Source of the DNA: Candidatus Dormiibacterota bacterium
Lineage (GTDB): Bacteria > Chloroflexota > Dormibacteria > Aeolococcales > Aeolococcaceae
DNA: 15,517 nt
Assembly (NCBI GenBank): GCA_027451645.1
Contig: DAIDIX010000010.1
Coordinates: 1-15,517, forward strand
Reading direction: 5' to 3'
Each line of letters begins with the position of its first letter. The stretch's first letter is position 1. The notes below the pieces were generated by a model. The model searched no databases. It was not told the DNA's origin and saw only the letters and a program-made list of their open reading frames with translations. This document shows positions 1 to 8,262 of this stretch, piece after piece. The position numbers were made by a program, and so were the translations under genes.

Positions 1-1353
1 GAATATGTCACCGCGTTCTACGTCCTGGTGAAGGATGACTGCACCTGTGCTGTCCTTTACCTGTACTGAGCCTCCCTCAGGAATTTCGAATGTCTTGTCA
101 TGGCTGCCATACTCCTCGGCTGCCTGGGCCATGAGGCCTACGTTGGGAACGGAGCCGATGGTTGCTGGATTGTAAGCTCCATGCGTGCGGCAGTCATCGA
201 TCACTACCTGGTATATGGAAGCGTAGCTGCTGTCAGGTATGACTGCGAGGGTGTCATGCTCCTTCCCGTCTGCTCCCCACATCTTTCCCGATGCTCGAAT
301 CATTGCTGGCATGGATGCATCCACAATGACATCGCTTGGAACATGGAGATTCGTAATTCCCCTGTCGGAATCGACCATTGCAAGTCCTGGCCCTTCTGCA
401 AGTTCTGCCGTGAAGGAATCGCGGATCTCGCTTCCGTTGGGCAGTGCATCGAGTCCACCAAGGATCGAACCGAGACCATCATTGGGGGAGAGTCCAGCCT
501 TGGCGAGATCAGTGCCGTACTTTGCAAAGGTGGCTGGGAAGAATACCGTGACAGCATGTCCGAATATGATGGGGTCTGAGACCTTCATCATGGTTGCCTT
601 GAGATGGATGGAGAAGAGAAGGTCCTCTTCCTTGGCACGGGCAATCTGGGACGCAAGAAACCGCTCGAGAGCAGCCACATGGAGAACTGCTGCATCGACT
701 ACTTCTCCCTCGAGCACGGAGAGGTTCTCGCGAAGCACAGTTACTCCATTTGAGGTGTGGAGTTCCACACGGAGTGTGTCTGCAGCAGGCATCACAACGG
801 ATTTCTCCGTTGAGCGGAAGTCATCCGCCTCCATGTGTGTTACCCGAGTTCGAGACTCTGCAGACCAGGCTCCCATACGATGGGGATGGGTACGTGCATA
901 CTGCTTCACTGACTCGGAAGCCCTGCGATCCGAGTTTCCCTGACGAAGTACAGGATTGACAGCACTTCCCTTGATGCGGTCATATCTGTTCCTGATGTCC
1001 CGTTCGGTTTCCGTTGAAGGATCATCCGGATAGTCTGGAACGGGATAGCCCTGTGATTGCAGTTCAGCGATAGCTCCCTTGAGCTGTGGAATGGATGCGG
1101 AGATATTGGGAAGCTTGATGATGTTTGCATCGGCTGTGTCAACGAGGTGCCCAAGCTCCTTTAGATCATCAGCCACCCGTGCATGTTCGGGAAGCAGTTC
1201 AGGAAAGGCAGCAAGGATGCGTCCAGCAAGGGATATGTCCTTGGTTGTGATGGTCACGCCCGCTCTGGAAGCGAACGCGTGAATGATGGGAAGGAGTGAA
1301 TACGTTGCGAGCGCAGGTGCTTCATCCGTGTGCGTATAGATGATGGTTGACAT
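1..1353 (-). CDS. icd: Monomeric NADP-dependent isocitrate dehydrogenase, N-terminal 451 residues (partial)
   Basis: The enzyme oxidatively decarboxylates isocitrate to 2-oxoglutarate in the TCA cycle, making NADPH in the cytosol. Translating the minus strand gives an uninterrupted frame from 1353 to the window edge. The start MSTIIYTHTDEAPALATYSL and the following DISLAGRILAAFPE match the N-terminus of the single-chain (about 740-residue) Icd family of Corynebacterium and Azotobacter, not the short homodimeric type. QGNSDRRA at residues 138-145 is the isocitrate-binding loop. VDASMPAMIRASGKMWG (344-360) and VPNVGLMAQAAEEYGSHDK (402-420) are also family signatures. The C-terminal 40 percent, with the NADP-contacting residues, lies outside the window. 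ATG at 1353 is chosen by family alignment. An in-frame GTG at 1359 sits nearer a GAGGAG about 12 nt upstream and is a possible alternative. The gene is divergent from the glycosyltransferase. The family call is secure. Confidence 0.95.
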   Translation of the reverse strand, partial: MSTIIYTHTDEAPALATYSLLPIIHAFASRAGVTITTKDISLAGRILAAFPELLPEHARVADDLKELGHLVDTADANIIKLPNISASIPQLKGAIAELQSQGYPVPDYPDDPSTETERDIRNRYDRIKGSAVNPVLRQGNSDRRASESVKQYARTHPHRMGAWSAESRTRVTHMEADDFRSTEKSVVMPAADTLRVELHTSNGVTVLRENLSVLEGEVVDAAVLHVAALERFLASQIARAKEEDLLFSIHLKATMMKVSDPIIFGHAVTVFFPATFAKYGTDLAKAGLSPNDGLGSILGGLDALPNGSEIRDSFTAELAEGPGLAMVDSDRGITNLHVPSDVIVDASMPAMIRASGKMWGADGKEHDTLAVIPDSSYASIYQVVIDDCRTHGAYNPATIGSVPNVGLMAQAAEEYGSHDKTFEIPEGGSVQVKDSTGAVILHQDVERGDIF

Positions 1354-1395
1354 CGTCACGATAGAACAGTGCTCCTCGGGGGAATTGATGCGACG

Positions 1396-1423
1396 CTATA
1401 ACCATACGGCAGTAGCTCTTCAA
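1396..1423 (-). promoter_or_regulatory. Possible -35/-10 promoter for the isocitrate dehydrogenase gene
   Basis: On the minus strand TTGAAG (plus 1418-1423) is separated by 16 nt from TTATAG (plus 1396-1401), about 43 nt upstream of the ATG at 1353. A GAGGAG follows between this pair and the start. It matches the general sigma-70 pattern only moderately and was found by eye, so it is a weak candidate. Confidence 0.3.
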
Positions 1424-1561
1424 CTCTCAACTGTGTTCCAGCCGTATCTGGCAGCAGTGCAGCATCCACTGTCTGCACTGGGATGGCGAATTGAGACTCA
1501 GCAGATGGAAATCGTATTGGGTGCATGCTGTCCCGGCACATCCCCTACGATGGAGCTCGTA

Positions 1562-2413
1562 ATGACGACTGCCAATGCACTACAGGATCGGAATACCCCG
1601 CCTGTCCTTTCTATACTCACAGCAGCCTATCCACCAACAGCAGAGCATCTTGTGGATACAGCAAAGAGCGTCGGGCGTCTCCAGAGGCTTGCCAGAACCG
1701 CTGGTGAACAAGTGGAGTGGATTGTGGTCGTTGATGGACCGGGCGACGTGCCTCCGCTTGCAGAATATGCGGATGTTCGCATCATCCATGCTCCAATGCG
1801 GGGAGGAACATCTGCTGCGAGAAATTACGCTCTCGCTCACAGCACAGGAAAGTGGATCATGCCACTCGATCATGATGACCTTGTGGATGGTGCTGGAATG
1901 ATGCAAGCATTGCATGATGCGAAATCAGTGCCGCATGGGTGGTTTGTTGGCCAGACGGTAAATGTTGACGGTTCCCGTGACGTAAAGAGAAAGCACAATC
2001 CGGGAGCTGTATGGCCACCACGAAGGCTTGAAGAGACCTGGCAGTGTCCATTGCAATTCCATCCAAACATCATAGTTGCACGACGGGAACTTGCTCTCAG
2101 TGTCGGAGGATGGCCAGCCATCCCGGGAGTCCAGGATCTCGGTTTCGTCCTTTTCCTCAACAGGCATGCAGCGGGAGCCGAGGTTCGTCACTGCCTTACT
2201 CACGTCAGACGGTGGGAGAAGCAGACAACATCACAGGAGTATTGGCTTGCTGTAAAGAGAGAGGACTTCCATCTTCTCGGTGCCATAGTGAATGCTGAGC
2301 GGGCTCGGCATGGACTTGAGCCAGTTTCCGTTCCTGATCCCGTTCTTGCCAGGTCGAAGACACAGTATGGTGGACTCCATCCGAATCTTTCGTCACAGCG
2401 TTCAATTGGCTAG
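1562..2413 (+). CDS. Family 2 (GT-A fold) glycosyltransferase
   Basis: A 283-residue protein likely to transfer a sugar from a nucleotide-sugar donor to a glycan, lipid or protein acceptor at the cytosolic face of the membrane. It has the GT2 layout: PPVLSILTAAY (13-23) as first strand, VEWIVVVDGPGD (51-62) with the nucleotide-binding aspartate, RGGTSAARNYAL (80-91), and the metal-binding LDHDD (102-106). GGWPAIPGVQDLGF (182-195) is the acceptor/base region, and VRRWEKQTT (215-223) follows the usual C-terminal pattern. No membrane segment is seen. The frame is open from 1340, but the upstream stretch does not look like GT2 sequence. ATG 1562 has GGAG at 1552-1555 six nt ahead, and puts the first strand near the N-terminus as expected. 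The stop overlaps the convergent DUF347 gene by 12 bp. Substrate and pathway cannot be told: no other glycan genes are adjacent. Confidence 0.85.
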   Translation: MTTANALQDRNTPPVLSILTAAYPPTAEHLVDTAKSVGRLQRLARTAGEQVEWIVVVDGPGDVPPLAEYADVRIIHAPMRGGTSAARNYALAHSTGKWIMPLDHDDLVDGAGMMQALHDAKSVPHGWFVGQTVNVDGSRDVKRKHNPGAVWPPRRLEETWQCPLQFHPNIIVARRELALSVGGWPAIPGVQDLGFVLFLNRHAAGAEVRHCLTHVRRWEKQTTSQEYWLAVKREDFHLLGAIVNAERARHGLEPVSVPDPVLARSKTQYGGLHPNLSSQRSIG

Positions 2414-3160
2414 GAGAATGTCTCCACGGGTCATGGCCATTACCATCACGAGTCCTGACATGAGACATATGGTCACAAGGCTCACTGGACCGTGCCCAAC
2501 TCCAATTCCTCCATTTGCTGGTGCAAATCCCAGCCAGTCCGCGAAGGAAGCGCCAAGTGGCCGGGTGAGGATGTATGCCCACCAGAACAGCAGTACCCGA
2601 TTGATTTCAGTGAAGAGGTAGAGGATGGCTGGAATGAGTATGAGAATGCCGAATGCCACTCCAGCCCCGAGAAATCCAAGATGGAGCGTTGTTGCTGCCA
2701 TGTCACCAAGAGCTGTTCCCAGTGCAAATGTGAAGATGACAGTGAGCCAGTAATAGCTCTCGCGTCGCCGTGTCGCGATCTCATGGAAGTCGAGTGTTCC
2801 TTCGGTGAAATGCCAGACTCCAAGCGTGGCTGCAACAAGAGCTGCAAAAAGGAATACTGATCCGATGTACGGAATGAGCAGGACTACATGGAGAATTCCT
2901 GCGATCATCGTTCCGAAGATGCTCACCATGTCGACTGCCAGCCAGTATGCGAGCCTGTTATAGCGCTTTGTATGAAACTGCACGAACATCGAGATGATGA
3001 AACCGGATGCGCCAAGCACAACGGCAAGGTACGGAGATACGGTATAGACGAGAAAATCGGAGGTTGCCTCACCCATCGCTGTCGAGAGGATTTTGGTTGT
3101 CCAGAACTCCCATTGGGTGGCAGATACTTTGGTGGAGGATGGAGTGGGGATCACTGTCAC
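2402..3160 (-). CDS. DUF347 / COG4705 four-repeat membrane protein
   Basis: An integral membrane protein of 252 residues and unknown function. It has four related membrane segments with the DUF347 repeat pattern. Repeat 1 is FWTTKILSTAMGEATSDFL (19-37). Repeat 2 is around YWLAVDMVSIFGTMIAGILH (72-91). Repeat 3 is YWLTVIFTFALGTALGDMAA (137-156). Repeat 4 is FWWAYILTRPLGASFADWLG (192-211). Intervening hydrophobic stretches (43-61, 98-116, 162-183, 226-242) suggest about eight helices. The acidic residues E31, D35, D77, D153 and D208 inside these motifs are characteristic and could face a transport path, but I know of no proven substrate. The start is GTG at 3160. AAGGGA lies 10 nt upstream, and a second GTG at 3154 is possible. 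The 3' end overlaps the glycosyltransferase tail to tail. Confidence 0.8.
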   Translation of the reverse strand: MTVIPTPSSTKVSATQWEFWTTKILSTAMGEATSDFLVYTVSPYLAVVLGASGFIISMFVQFHTKRYNRLAYWLAVDMVSIFGTMIAGILHVVLLIPYIGSVFLFAALVAATLGVWHFTEGTLDFHEIATRRRESYYWLTVIFTFALGTALGDMAATTLHLGFLGAGVAFGILILIPAILYLFTEINRVLLFWWAYILTRPLGASFADWLGFAPANGGIGVGHGPVSLVTICLMSGLVMVMAMTRGDILLAN

Positions 3161-3416
3161 TGGAAGAATTTCCCTTTTGGTAAGGCGAGTTGCATCGGGT
3201 AGAGTGGGAGAAGGGCTGGTTTCGTACTGTACGTGTGGAAGACACTATCTTCAAGCTGCATGCTGGCACAAACCCTTCATAAATACTATTGCTGATCGAC
3301 CAACGTGCAGTGGTACGAGATGCTGGTCAATGCAGTATTGATGGACAGCAGGCGTGGGCAGGGTGATGTACTGTAGATGAGTGCAGAAGTAGCGTGAAGC
3401 GAATGCAGGAACAGTT

Positions 3417-3839
3417 GTGATGAATACCATGAAGCCCTCCTCAGAGGGGGCAAGTCGCAGAAGATGGCAGCGGATCATCGGATTTGCTGTGGGTATCTAT
3501 CTCATCATTGTCATTGGCATTGTCGCCTACGCATTTGTCCAGATAGACGCATCCCTACCTGCAGCTTCAATTGGCACAGACGGGTCGCATGGCACGTTCT
3601 CATCCAGTGAGACGATCTACATTTACAGGGGAACGACACTTCTTGGCTCGAATCCGTATCGCACAGTAGATGCTCACACTGGAACGATTGCACACGTGCA
3701 TCTTCCCAAAGGAACGTATTCGTACTTCCTCGGTTCCCAGATCGGCACGCCATCAACAAGCTGCACCATGGGATACGGAATGATAACAGTGACGTCTTCC
3801 GATACGAATGTGATGTGGTATCCGCCATTTTGCCACTGA
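3417..3839 (+). CDS. Small membrane-anchored protein, unknown function
   Basis: I do not recognise this 140-residue protein. It has a short basic N-terminus (RRRWQR, 14-19), one hydrophobic helix (about 20-42), and then an external domain of about 95 residues rich in Ser, Thr, Gly and Tyr that looks like beta strands. It contains two cysteines (C116, C139), which could form a disulfide outside the membrane. The positive-inside pattern predicts N-in, C-out. AGGA at 3407-3410 lies 6 nt before GTG 3417 and 9 nt before ATG 3420. Either could be the start, and the difference is one residue. It is divergent from the DUF347 gene and convergent with the M48 protease, with 22 bp between stops, so it is probably transcribed alone. 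Confidence 0.6.
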   Translation: MMNTMKPSSEGASRRRWQRIIGFAVGIYLIIVIGIVAYAFVQIDASLPAASIGTDGSHGTFSSSETIYIYRGTTLLGSNPYRTVDAHTGTIAHVHLPKGTYSYFLGSQIGTPSTSCTMGYGMITVTSSDTNVMWYPPFCH

Positions 3840-3861
3840 AACTGCTGCCCCTCACTGGTGT

Positions 3862-4953
3862 CTAGGATCGCAGCGGAAGGGTGGATTGACCTAAAGACTT
3901 GAGCTTCTCCAGGCGGACATGAAGCGGTGGATGTGTTGGCATTGACCATGATGTGAGGAGGAGGAGCGTGTTCCATGGTTTCCGGTAAACTTCCTTCTTG
4001 AGATCCTGAATTGCACGCTCAGATTTCGTGAGACATCGTGCAAGGGCTGTCTCTGACCCGATTACGGAAGCTGCATACGCATCTGCACGGAGTTCCCGCC
4101 ATCTGTTCTGGGCACTCACTGCTGCATTGACAGACAGGGTCACGATGTAGAAGGCAGAGACAAGCGCAGGAAAGAAAAAGACACCATGCATTGCAACAAG
4201 AATTGCAAATTCGCCTAGAACTCCCACGACACTGGCAATGCGACCACGGAGCACTGCTGCCCGAAGATCATTGAAGTGGATATGTGCAAGTTCATGAGCG
4301 AGGATGGCAGTAAGCTCCTCATCATCGAGTTCATCTATGAGTGCCACAGAGAGCACGAGTGTCGTGATCTTTCCGTTCTGCACCACAGCTGCAGGACGGA
4401 AGAGATCATCGCGAAGAGCAAGTACGGGAGGTACGAGATCCATCTGTGAAGCCAACGGTGCAATAAGATCGGCCGTTCGGCGTGATACAGCCTCATCGGT
4501 CACGACACCACCAAATGTCGCAGCGAAATGGAATGCAGTGAGTGCAAGTTCAATAAAGACGATGAGTGAAAGAACTGCTATGACAGGAAACGCGCCAATT
4601 CCCGTGAGGGACCATGCGCCGAGGATGGACCAGAGCACAAATGCTCCGTATCGGAGCGCACCCTTCCGAACCACTCTCGACTGTGCAGGTTCGAAATAGA
4701 CTCCATCCACCTGTCGTGCACGCATTCGCCGCCGGTAGACATTAACGCTCCGTATGAGGAGGCTTACGCCGAGCAGGAGCAGGAGTACTGCAAACGGAAT
4801 CTGCTGGGACCGGGGAGTCCCAGGAAACAGTACAGCTGTATCGAGGAGATCCAGAATGCCAAACACAATGAAAAGGAGTCCGAGGATGGCACTGGGAAGG
4901 AGCGTGCGGAGGAGGCTCCTGATCGGGTCGGCATGGGGGGGAGGCGGTTGCAT
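3862..4953 (-). CDS. M48 family membrane zinc metallopeptidase (HtpX/Ste24-like)
   Basis: A 363-residue membrane protease. Members of this family cleave misfolded membrane proteins or precursor peptides, with a zinc-water active site on the cytosolic side. The zinc motif HELAH is at 220-224 (H220, E221, H224). The third ligand is probably E287 in RWRELRADAYAA (284-295). THPPLHVRLEKL (340-351) matches the usual C-terminal THPP...R..L of the family. Membrane segments lie at about 19-38, 52-69, 103-120, 122-140 and 246-272. The N-terminus has a proline-rich MQPPPPHADP. Start ATG 4953 has AGGA 10 nt upstream, and no other methionine fits before the first helix. The start is close to the divergent propeller gene, so they may share a promoter region. 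The substrate is unknown. Confidence 0.88.
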   Translation of the reverse strand: MQPPPPHADPIRSLLRTLLPSAILGLLFIVFGILDLLDTAVLFPGTPRSQQIPFAVLLLLLGVSLLIRSVNVYRRRMRARQVDGVYFEPAQSRVVRKGALRYGAFVLWSILGAWSLTGIGAFPVIAVLSLIVFIELALTAFHFAATFGGVVTDEAVSRRTADLIAPLASQMDLVPPVLALRDDLFRPAAVVQNGKITTLVLSVALIDELDDEELTAILAHELAHIHFNDLRAAVLRGRIASVVGVLGEFAILVAMHGVFFFPALVSAFYIVTLSVNAAVSAQNRWRELRADAYAASVIGSETALARCLTKSERAIQDLKKEVYRKPWNTLLLLTSWSMPTHPPLHVRLEKLKSLGQSTLPLRS

Positions 4954-5120
4954 TGGCCTGGATTCCTAACCTCTCGTGACAGTGGATGGGGAGAGTTCGC
5001 ATGTCCTCCTCCACAGCATACCGGGCTTTGGTGGGAAGTACAGCAGGGCAGGGAAGGAAGTGGACAGCAGGTACACATGTGGGCCAGATGGAGCGTGCAT
5101 GGAGCATAATTGCTCATGGC

Positions 5121-6779
5121 ATGAGCATTCCCTATCGCAGGCATGGCACATTGTCGCTGAAGCATCGCATTTGGCGAACACTACTCCTTGGTGTAGTAGC
5201 TGTTGGTGTATTCCATGGTTCTGCAGCTGCTGGCTCAGCAGCGTGGATGACGACACCGACTCCAGATACCAGTACGAGCCTTGCAAACTCGCTTGAGGCT
5301 GTGAGCTGTGCAAGTACCTCGTTCTGTGTTGCTGCAGGCTTCGCATCAACGGGCACATATGACCAGACTCTTATTGAACAGTGGAATGGAACAGCGTGGA
5401 GCATTGTGCCAAGCCCAAATACCTCGACGAGTGCGAACAATGAACTGTATGGAGTGAGCTGCACGAGCCAAAGCTTCTGCATGGCGTCAGGCTATTACTT
5501 CACTGGTACTGTCTATCAGACTCTCATCGAAGAATGGAATGGGACCGCATGGAGCATTGTGGCAAGTCCGAATACCAGCACATCGCAATCGAATGAACTG
5601 GAATCTGTGAGCTGCTTCAGCACAGTATTCTGCTTCACAGGAGGGTATGCGGTTGGCACGACCAATCAGACACTGACTGAGGAGTGGAATGGCTCGAACT
5701 GGAGCATCACTGCAAGTGCTGACTCAAGCGCCACCCAGGGGAACATCATCAATGGGATAAGCTGCCCAGCTGTGAACTTCTGCATGGCAGCAGGCATCTA
5801 CTACGATTCATCCGGTGCGAGCCAGACCCTGACAGAAGCGTGGAACGGAAGTTCCTGGACTCTCATTGCGAGTCCCAATACAAGCACGAGTCTTGACAAT
5901 GCCCTGTACGGAGTGAGCTGTATTGGAAGTTCCTTCTGCATTGCTGGCGACTACTCCAATACGGGTAGTGTGTTTCAGACTCTCATCCTTCAGTGGAATG
6001 GAACAAGCTGGAGCACTGCAAGTTCACCGAACACCAGTGCCACACAGTCGAATGAGCTTCTTGGCATCTCCTGCACGTCTTCCTCATTCTGCATAGCAGC
6101 AGGAAACTTCACTGCAACATCTGACCAGACACTCATAGAGGAGTGGAATGGAACGAGCTGGTCAATTGTGCCAAGTCCTGATACAAGTGCTTCCCAGAGC
6201 AATGACCTCTACGGTGTGAGCTGTGTAAGCACTGCATTCTGTGTCGCAGCAGGAACATACAATACCGGCACTGTGTCGCAGACACTTGCAGTAGCACCTT
6301 CCTCCTTTGTTCAGGCAACTGCCACTCTTCAGTCGGGGACTCTTTCCTTTGTGACAGCACCCTCGAATGTCACGTTCTCTCCCGTCACGCTGAGTGGAGT
6401 GGACCAGATCGCGAGCGCAATAGAGAACATCGATATTGGCGACAACACGGGCTCAGGGAGTGGCTGGAGTGTCACCCTCTCGAACACCACATTCACAGGT
6501 GGTACGAACACACTTGCCAATGCTGCATTCACTGCAGGAACTCCCTCTCAGCCAGTCTGTGATGCTGGCGCGACATGTTCTCCAGCTGTCTGGTCCGGAA
6601 ATGTTTCGTATCCGTATGTCCTGCCAGGAGTGACAGCCACAAAGATTCTTTCAAGTACAGCAAACACTGGAATGGGCAATGAGACAGTAACGCTCAACTG
6701 GTCAGAAACCATTCCGTCACGGAGCTACGCAGCAACATATCAGTCAACATGGACACTCACTCTCGTCAGTGGACCCTGA
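5121..6779 (+). CDS. Exported seven-repeat beta-propeller protein with C-terminal WxL-like domain
   Basis: A 552-residue secreted or cell-surface protein. The N-terminus has basic residues (RRHG...KHRIWR, 6-19) and a hydrophobic core (LLLGVVAVGVF, 21-31) ending near SAAAGSA, a typical signal peptide. Residues from about 42 to 392 hold seven copies of a 50-52 residue unit. The pattern is L.gVSC.x4.FC.a.G, then QTL..eWNG..W, then SPnTSts..N. Each copy has a Cys-x5-Cys pair, 14 cysteines in all. The last ~155 residues resemble a WxL surface domain (GSGWSVTLS and the final TWTLTLVSGP), which in Gram-positives binds the cell wall. The frame is open from 4986, and ATG 5001 has a better GGGGAG ribosome site. 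I chose 5121 because it gives a clean signal peptide, although it lacks an obvious site. Ligand and function are unknown. Confidence 0.8.
   Translation: MSIPYRRHGTLSLKHRIWRTLLLGVVAVGVFHGSAAAGSAAWMTTPTPDTSTSLANSLEAVSCASTSFCVAAGFASTGTYDQTLIEQWNGTAWSIVPSPNTSTSANNELYGVSCTSQSFCMASGYYFTGTVYQTLIEEWNGTAWSIVASPNTSTSQSNELESVSCFSTVFCFTGGYAVGTTNQTLTEEWNGSNWSITASADSSATQGNIINGISCPAVNFCMAAGIYYDSSGASQTLTEAWNGSSWTLIASPNTSTSLDNALYGVSCIGSSFCIAGDYSNTGSVFQTLILQWNGTSWSTASSPNTSATQSNELLGISCTSSSFCIAAGNFTATSDQTLIEEWNGTSWSIVPSPDTSASQSNDLYGVSCVSTAFCVAAGTYNTGTVSQTLAVAPSSFVQATATLQSGTLSFVTAPSNVTFSPVTLSGVDQIASAIENIDIGDNTGSGSGWSVTLSNTTFTGGTNTLANAAFTAGTPSQPVCDAGATCSPAVWSGNVSYPYVLPGVTATKILSSTANTGMGNETVTLNWSETIPSRSYAATYQSTWTLTLVSGP
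5250..6292 (+). repeat. In-gene tandem repeat, about 150-156 bp period, seven units
   Basis: The bases TGGAA(T/C)GG begin at 5382, 5535, 5685, 5841, 5994 and 6144, giving spacings of 153, 150, 156, 153 and 150 bp. All are multiples of three, so the frame is kept. Neighbouring units still share long DNA stretches around the tggaatggaac..tggagcatt core, suggesting amplification by duplication. The unit count is six full WNG strands plus one split between the two ends. Confidence 0.85.
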
Positions 6780-6863
6780 GTGCTCTGCTCGCAGGAGCGA
6801 TTGCCTTCACGTGACCATTGTAGGCCAAGCTTGCTGCCACATTGCTGCAGACAGAATTTTCCA

Positions 6864-8108
6864 CTATGTGGAAGCAACTTCCGTCTCTTTGGGGACTGGA
6901 TTGGGAACCACATAGAAAACCATTCCCGTCAGGAGGCATGCACATCCAAGGAGTATCCATGGGATATTGGCGTTGTGGATGAACAGCCATGTGAAGAGTG
7001 CAGGTGCACCTGCATTGCCAATGGACCAGGACATCTGGAACGCTCCAAAATATGATCCCTCACGATCTCCGTTGGAGAGTTCCGTGACGAGCATATTCAT
7101 CACTGGACTCGAGATCATCTCTCCGAGGGTAAAGATTCCCATGGTGAGCACGAGCAGTCCAACTGCAGCAGCCTCAGGGAGTGCACGTGCTGAGAGGATG
7201 GCAGCAAAGCTTGCTGCCCATATGAGTCCAGCATTCCCAAGCTGCCTGTATCGTGGCCTGTTCTCTGCAAAGCGGACGATACGTGTCTGGAAAATGACAA
7301 TAAGGATCGTATTGATCCCAAGGAGAAGTCCAGCGAGCCCAGTCCAGTAGTGGAGTGAGTCGGCAATGTACACAGTGAAGATGCTTCCCATGGAGAGCAT
7401 TGCAAACACAAAGATGACATTGGAGAGAACGATGAAGAGAAATCTGCGGTTGCGGAATGGGACAAGTAGCGATGCGATTCCCAGCAGGCGTGGCTGGTGC
7501 AGTGATGACTGCCTTTTTGGAAGCTGAACGGTTCCAATAAGTACTGCGGACAGGATGTAGCTTCCAGCATTGAAGAGGACAATCCAAGTGAGTCCAGCAT
7601 TCCCAAGAAGATAGAGTGCTGCTGCTGCAAGCACTCCACCAATGCCAAGGCCAGCATTCCTGAGCATCCGTTGGAATCCGAACCATCTCATGCGCTCATC
7701 GGGACCAGCAACAGTGTTTGTGAATGGAGAGAGAGCAGTCCAGAAGATGGAAGTGCCTGTCGCTGTAAGCAGTGCTGCAAGAAAGAGCTCTGCAGGGGAG
7801 ACCACAAGGACATATCCCACATAGCCGATAGCGCAGACAAGATTGCCCACCACAATGAGCTGCCGTGAGCCGAATACATCTATGAGGTGACCTGCAATGA
7901 GAGGCATGACAAGGCCCAACACAGCTGCGAGGGAAATCATGGTTCCAATCGTGCTCAGCCCTATCGTGGTGTGATGGAGAAAGTAGATAAGCGAGAACGG
8001 CAGGAAGATCCCAGTTCCTGCACTGTCAATAAGGCTTGCAAATACGATCCGGAGTTTCCCGGAGGTACTGGGCAAACCAAGCCGATCGGCGAACACAGAC
8101 AGTTTCAC
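6864..8108 (-). CDS. Major facilitator superfamily transporter
   Basis: A 414-residue inner-membrane secondary transporter, probably a proton-coupled exporter. About twelve hydrophobic segments are visible. The loop between helices 2 and 3 has the MFS motif A form AGHLIDVFGSRQ (72-83). NTVAGPDERMRWFGFQRMLRNAGLGIGG spans roughly 130-157 and is typical of the helix 4-5 region of drug-efflux-like MFS members. A second-half counterpart of motif A is weak (QTRIVRFAENRPRYRQL). The start is GTG 8108. No methionine fits before the first helix, and the Shine-Dalgarno is poor. A TATAAT lies 42 bp upstream. It is convergent with the propeller gene (84 bp between stops, no obvious terminator hairpin) and divergent from the PrsW gene. 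The substrate cannot be predicted. Confidence 0.85.
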   Translation of the reverse strand: MKLSVFADRLGLPSTSGKLRIVFASLIDSAGTGIFLPFSLIYFLHHTTIGLSTIGTMISLAAVLGLVMPLIAGHLIDVFGSRQLIVVGNLVCAIGYVGYVLVVSPAELFLAALLTATGTSIFWTALSPFTNTVAGPDERMRWFGFQRMLRNAGLGIGGVLAAAALYLLGNAGLTWIVLFNAGSYILSAVLIGTVQLPKRQSSLHQPRLLGIASLLVPFRNRRFLFIVLSNVIFVFAMLSMGSIFTVYIADSLHYWTGLAGLLLGINTILIVIFQTRIVRFAENRPRYRQLGNAGLIWAASFAAILSARALPEAAAVGLLVLTMGIFTLGEMISSPVMNMLVTELSNGDREGSYFGAFQMSWSIGNAGAPALFTWLFIHNANIPWILLGCACLLTGMVFYVVPNPVPKETEVAST

Positions 8109-8149
8109 GACTACCGAATTCTCTCTTGGGGCATGAATGCGAGTTCTTC

Positions 8150-8155
8150 ATTATA
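8150..8155 (-). promoter_or_regulatory. Perfect TATAAT -10 hexamer upstream of the MFS transporter
   Basis: Reading the minus strand, TATAAT occupies plus positions 8155 down to 8150, about 42 bp before the GTG at 8108. That allows a leader of about 35 nt. No good -35 hexamer is present 16-18 nt further upstream, so this may be a weak or activator-dependent promoter. Confidence 0.35.
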
Positions 8156-8225
8156 GGTGACATGCTCTCCTGAGTCTGGACGAGTGAATGACATTCCAGA
8201 GCAGACATCGTACTGGGAGCATGTG

Positions 8226-8254
8226 CTGACATTTCTACGCAAAGCAAGTACACT
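8226..8254 (+). promoter_or_regulatory. Promoter for a probably leaderless PrsW mRNA
   Basis: CTGACA (8226-8231) and TACACT (8249-8254) are spaced by exactly 17 nt. Transcription would begin about 7 nt past the -10, at 8261-8263, which is on or next to the ATG at 8263. No Shine-Dalgarno precedes that ATG, so a leaderless transcript explains both facts. Leaderless mRNAs are common in Actinobacteria. Confidence 0.5.
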
Positions 8255-8262
8255 TCTGTGCT

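Noticed and set aside
239..943. 234-residue plus-strand frame
   Set aside because: It lies antisense inside the clearly coding isocitrate dehydrogenase and has the composition of a shadow frame.
1340..1561. N-terminal extension of the glycosyltransferase to 1340
   Set aside because: It has no family similarity, would overlap the start of the divergent dehydrogenase gene, and the ATG at 1562 has a ribosome site and fits the GT2 fold.
3264..3280. Sigma-54 promoter (TGGCAC with CTTCA)
   Set aside because: The -12 element does not match TTGC, and sigma-54 is generally absent from Actinobacteria.
5250..6292. CRISPR-like array
   Set aside because: The repeats are 150-156 bp, in frame and protein-coding, with no spacer structure.
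6780..6863. Bidirectional terminator between the propeller and MFS genes
   Set aside because: No GC-rich inverted repeat followed by T residues is visible on either strand.
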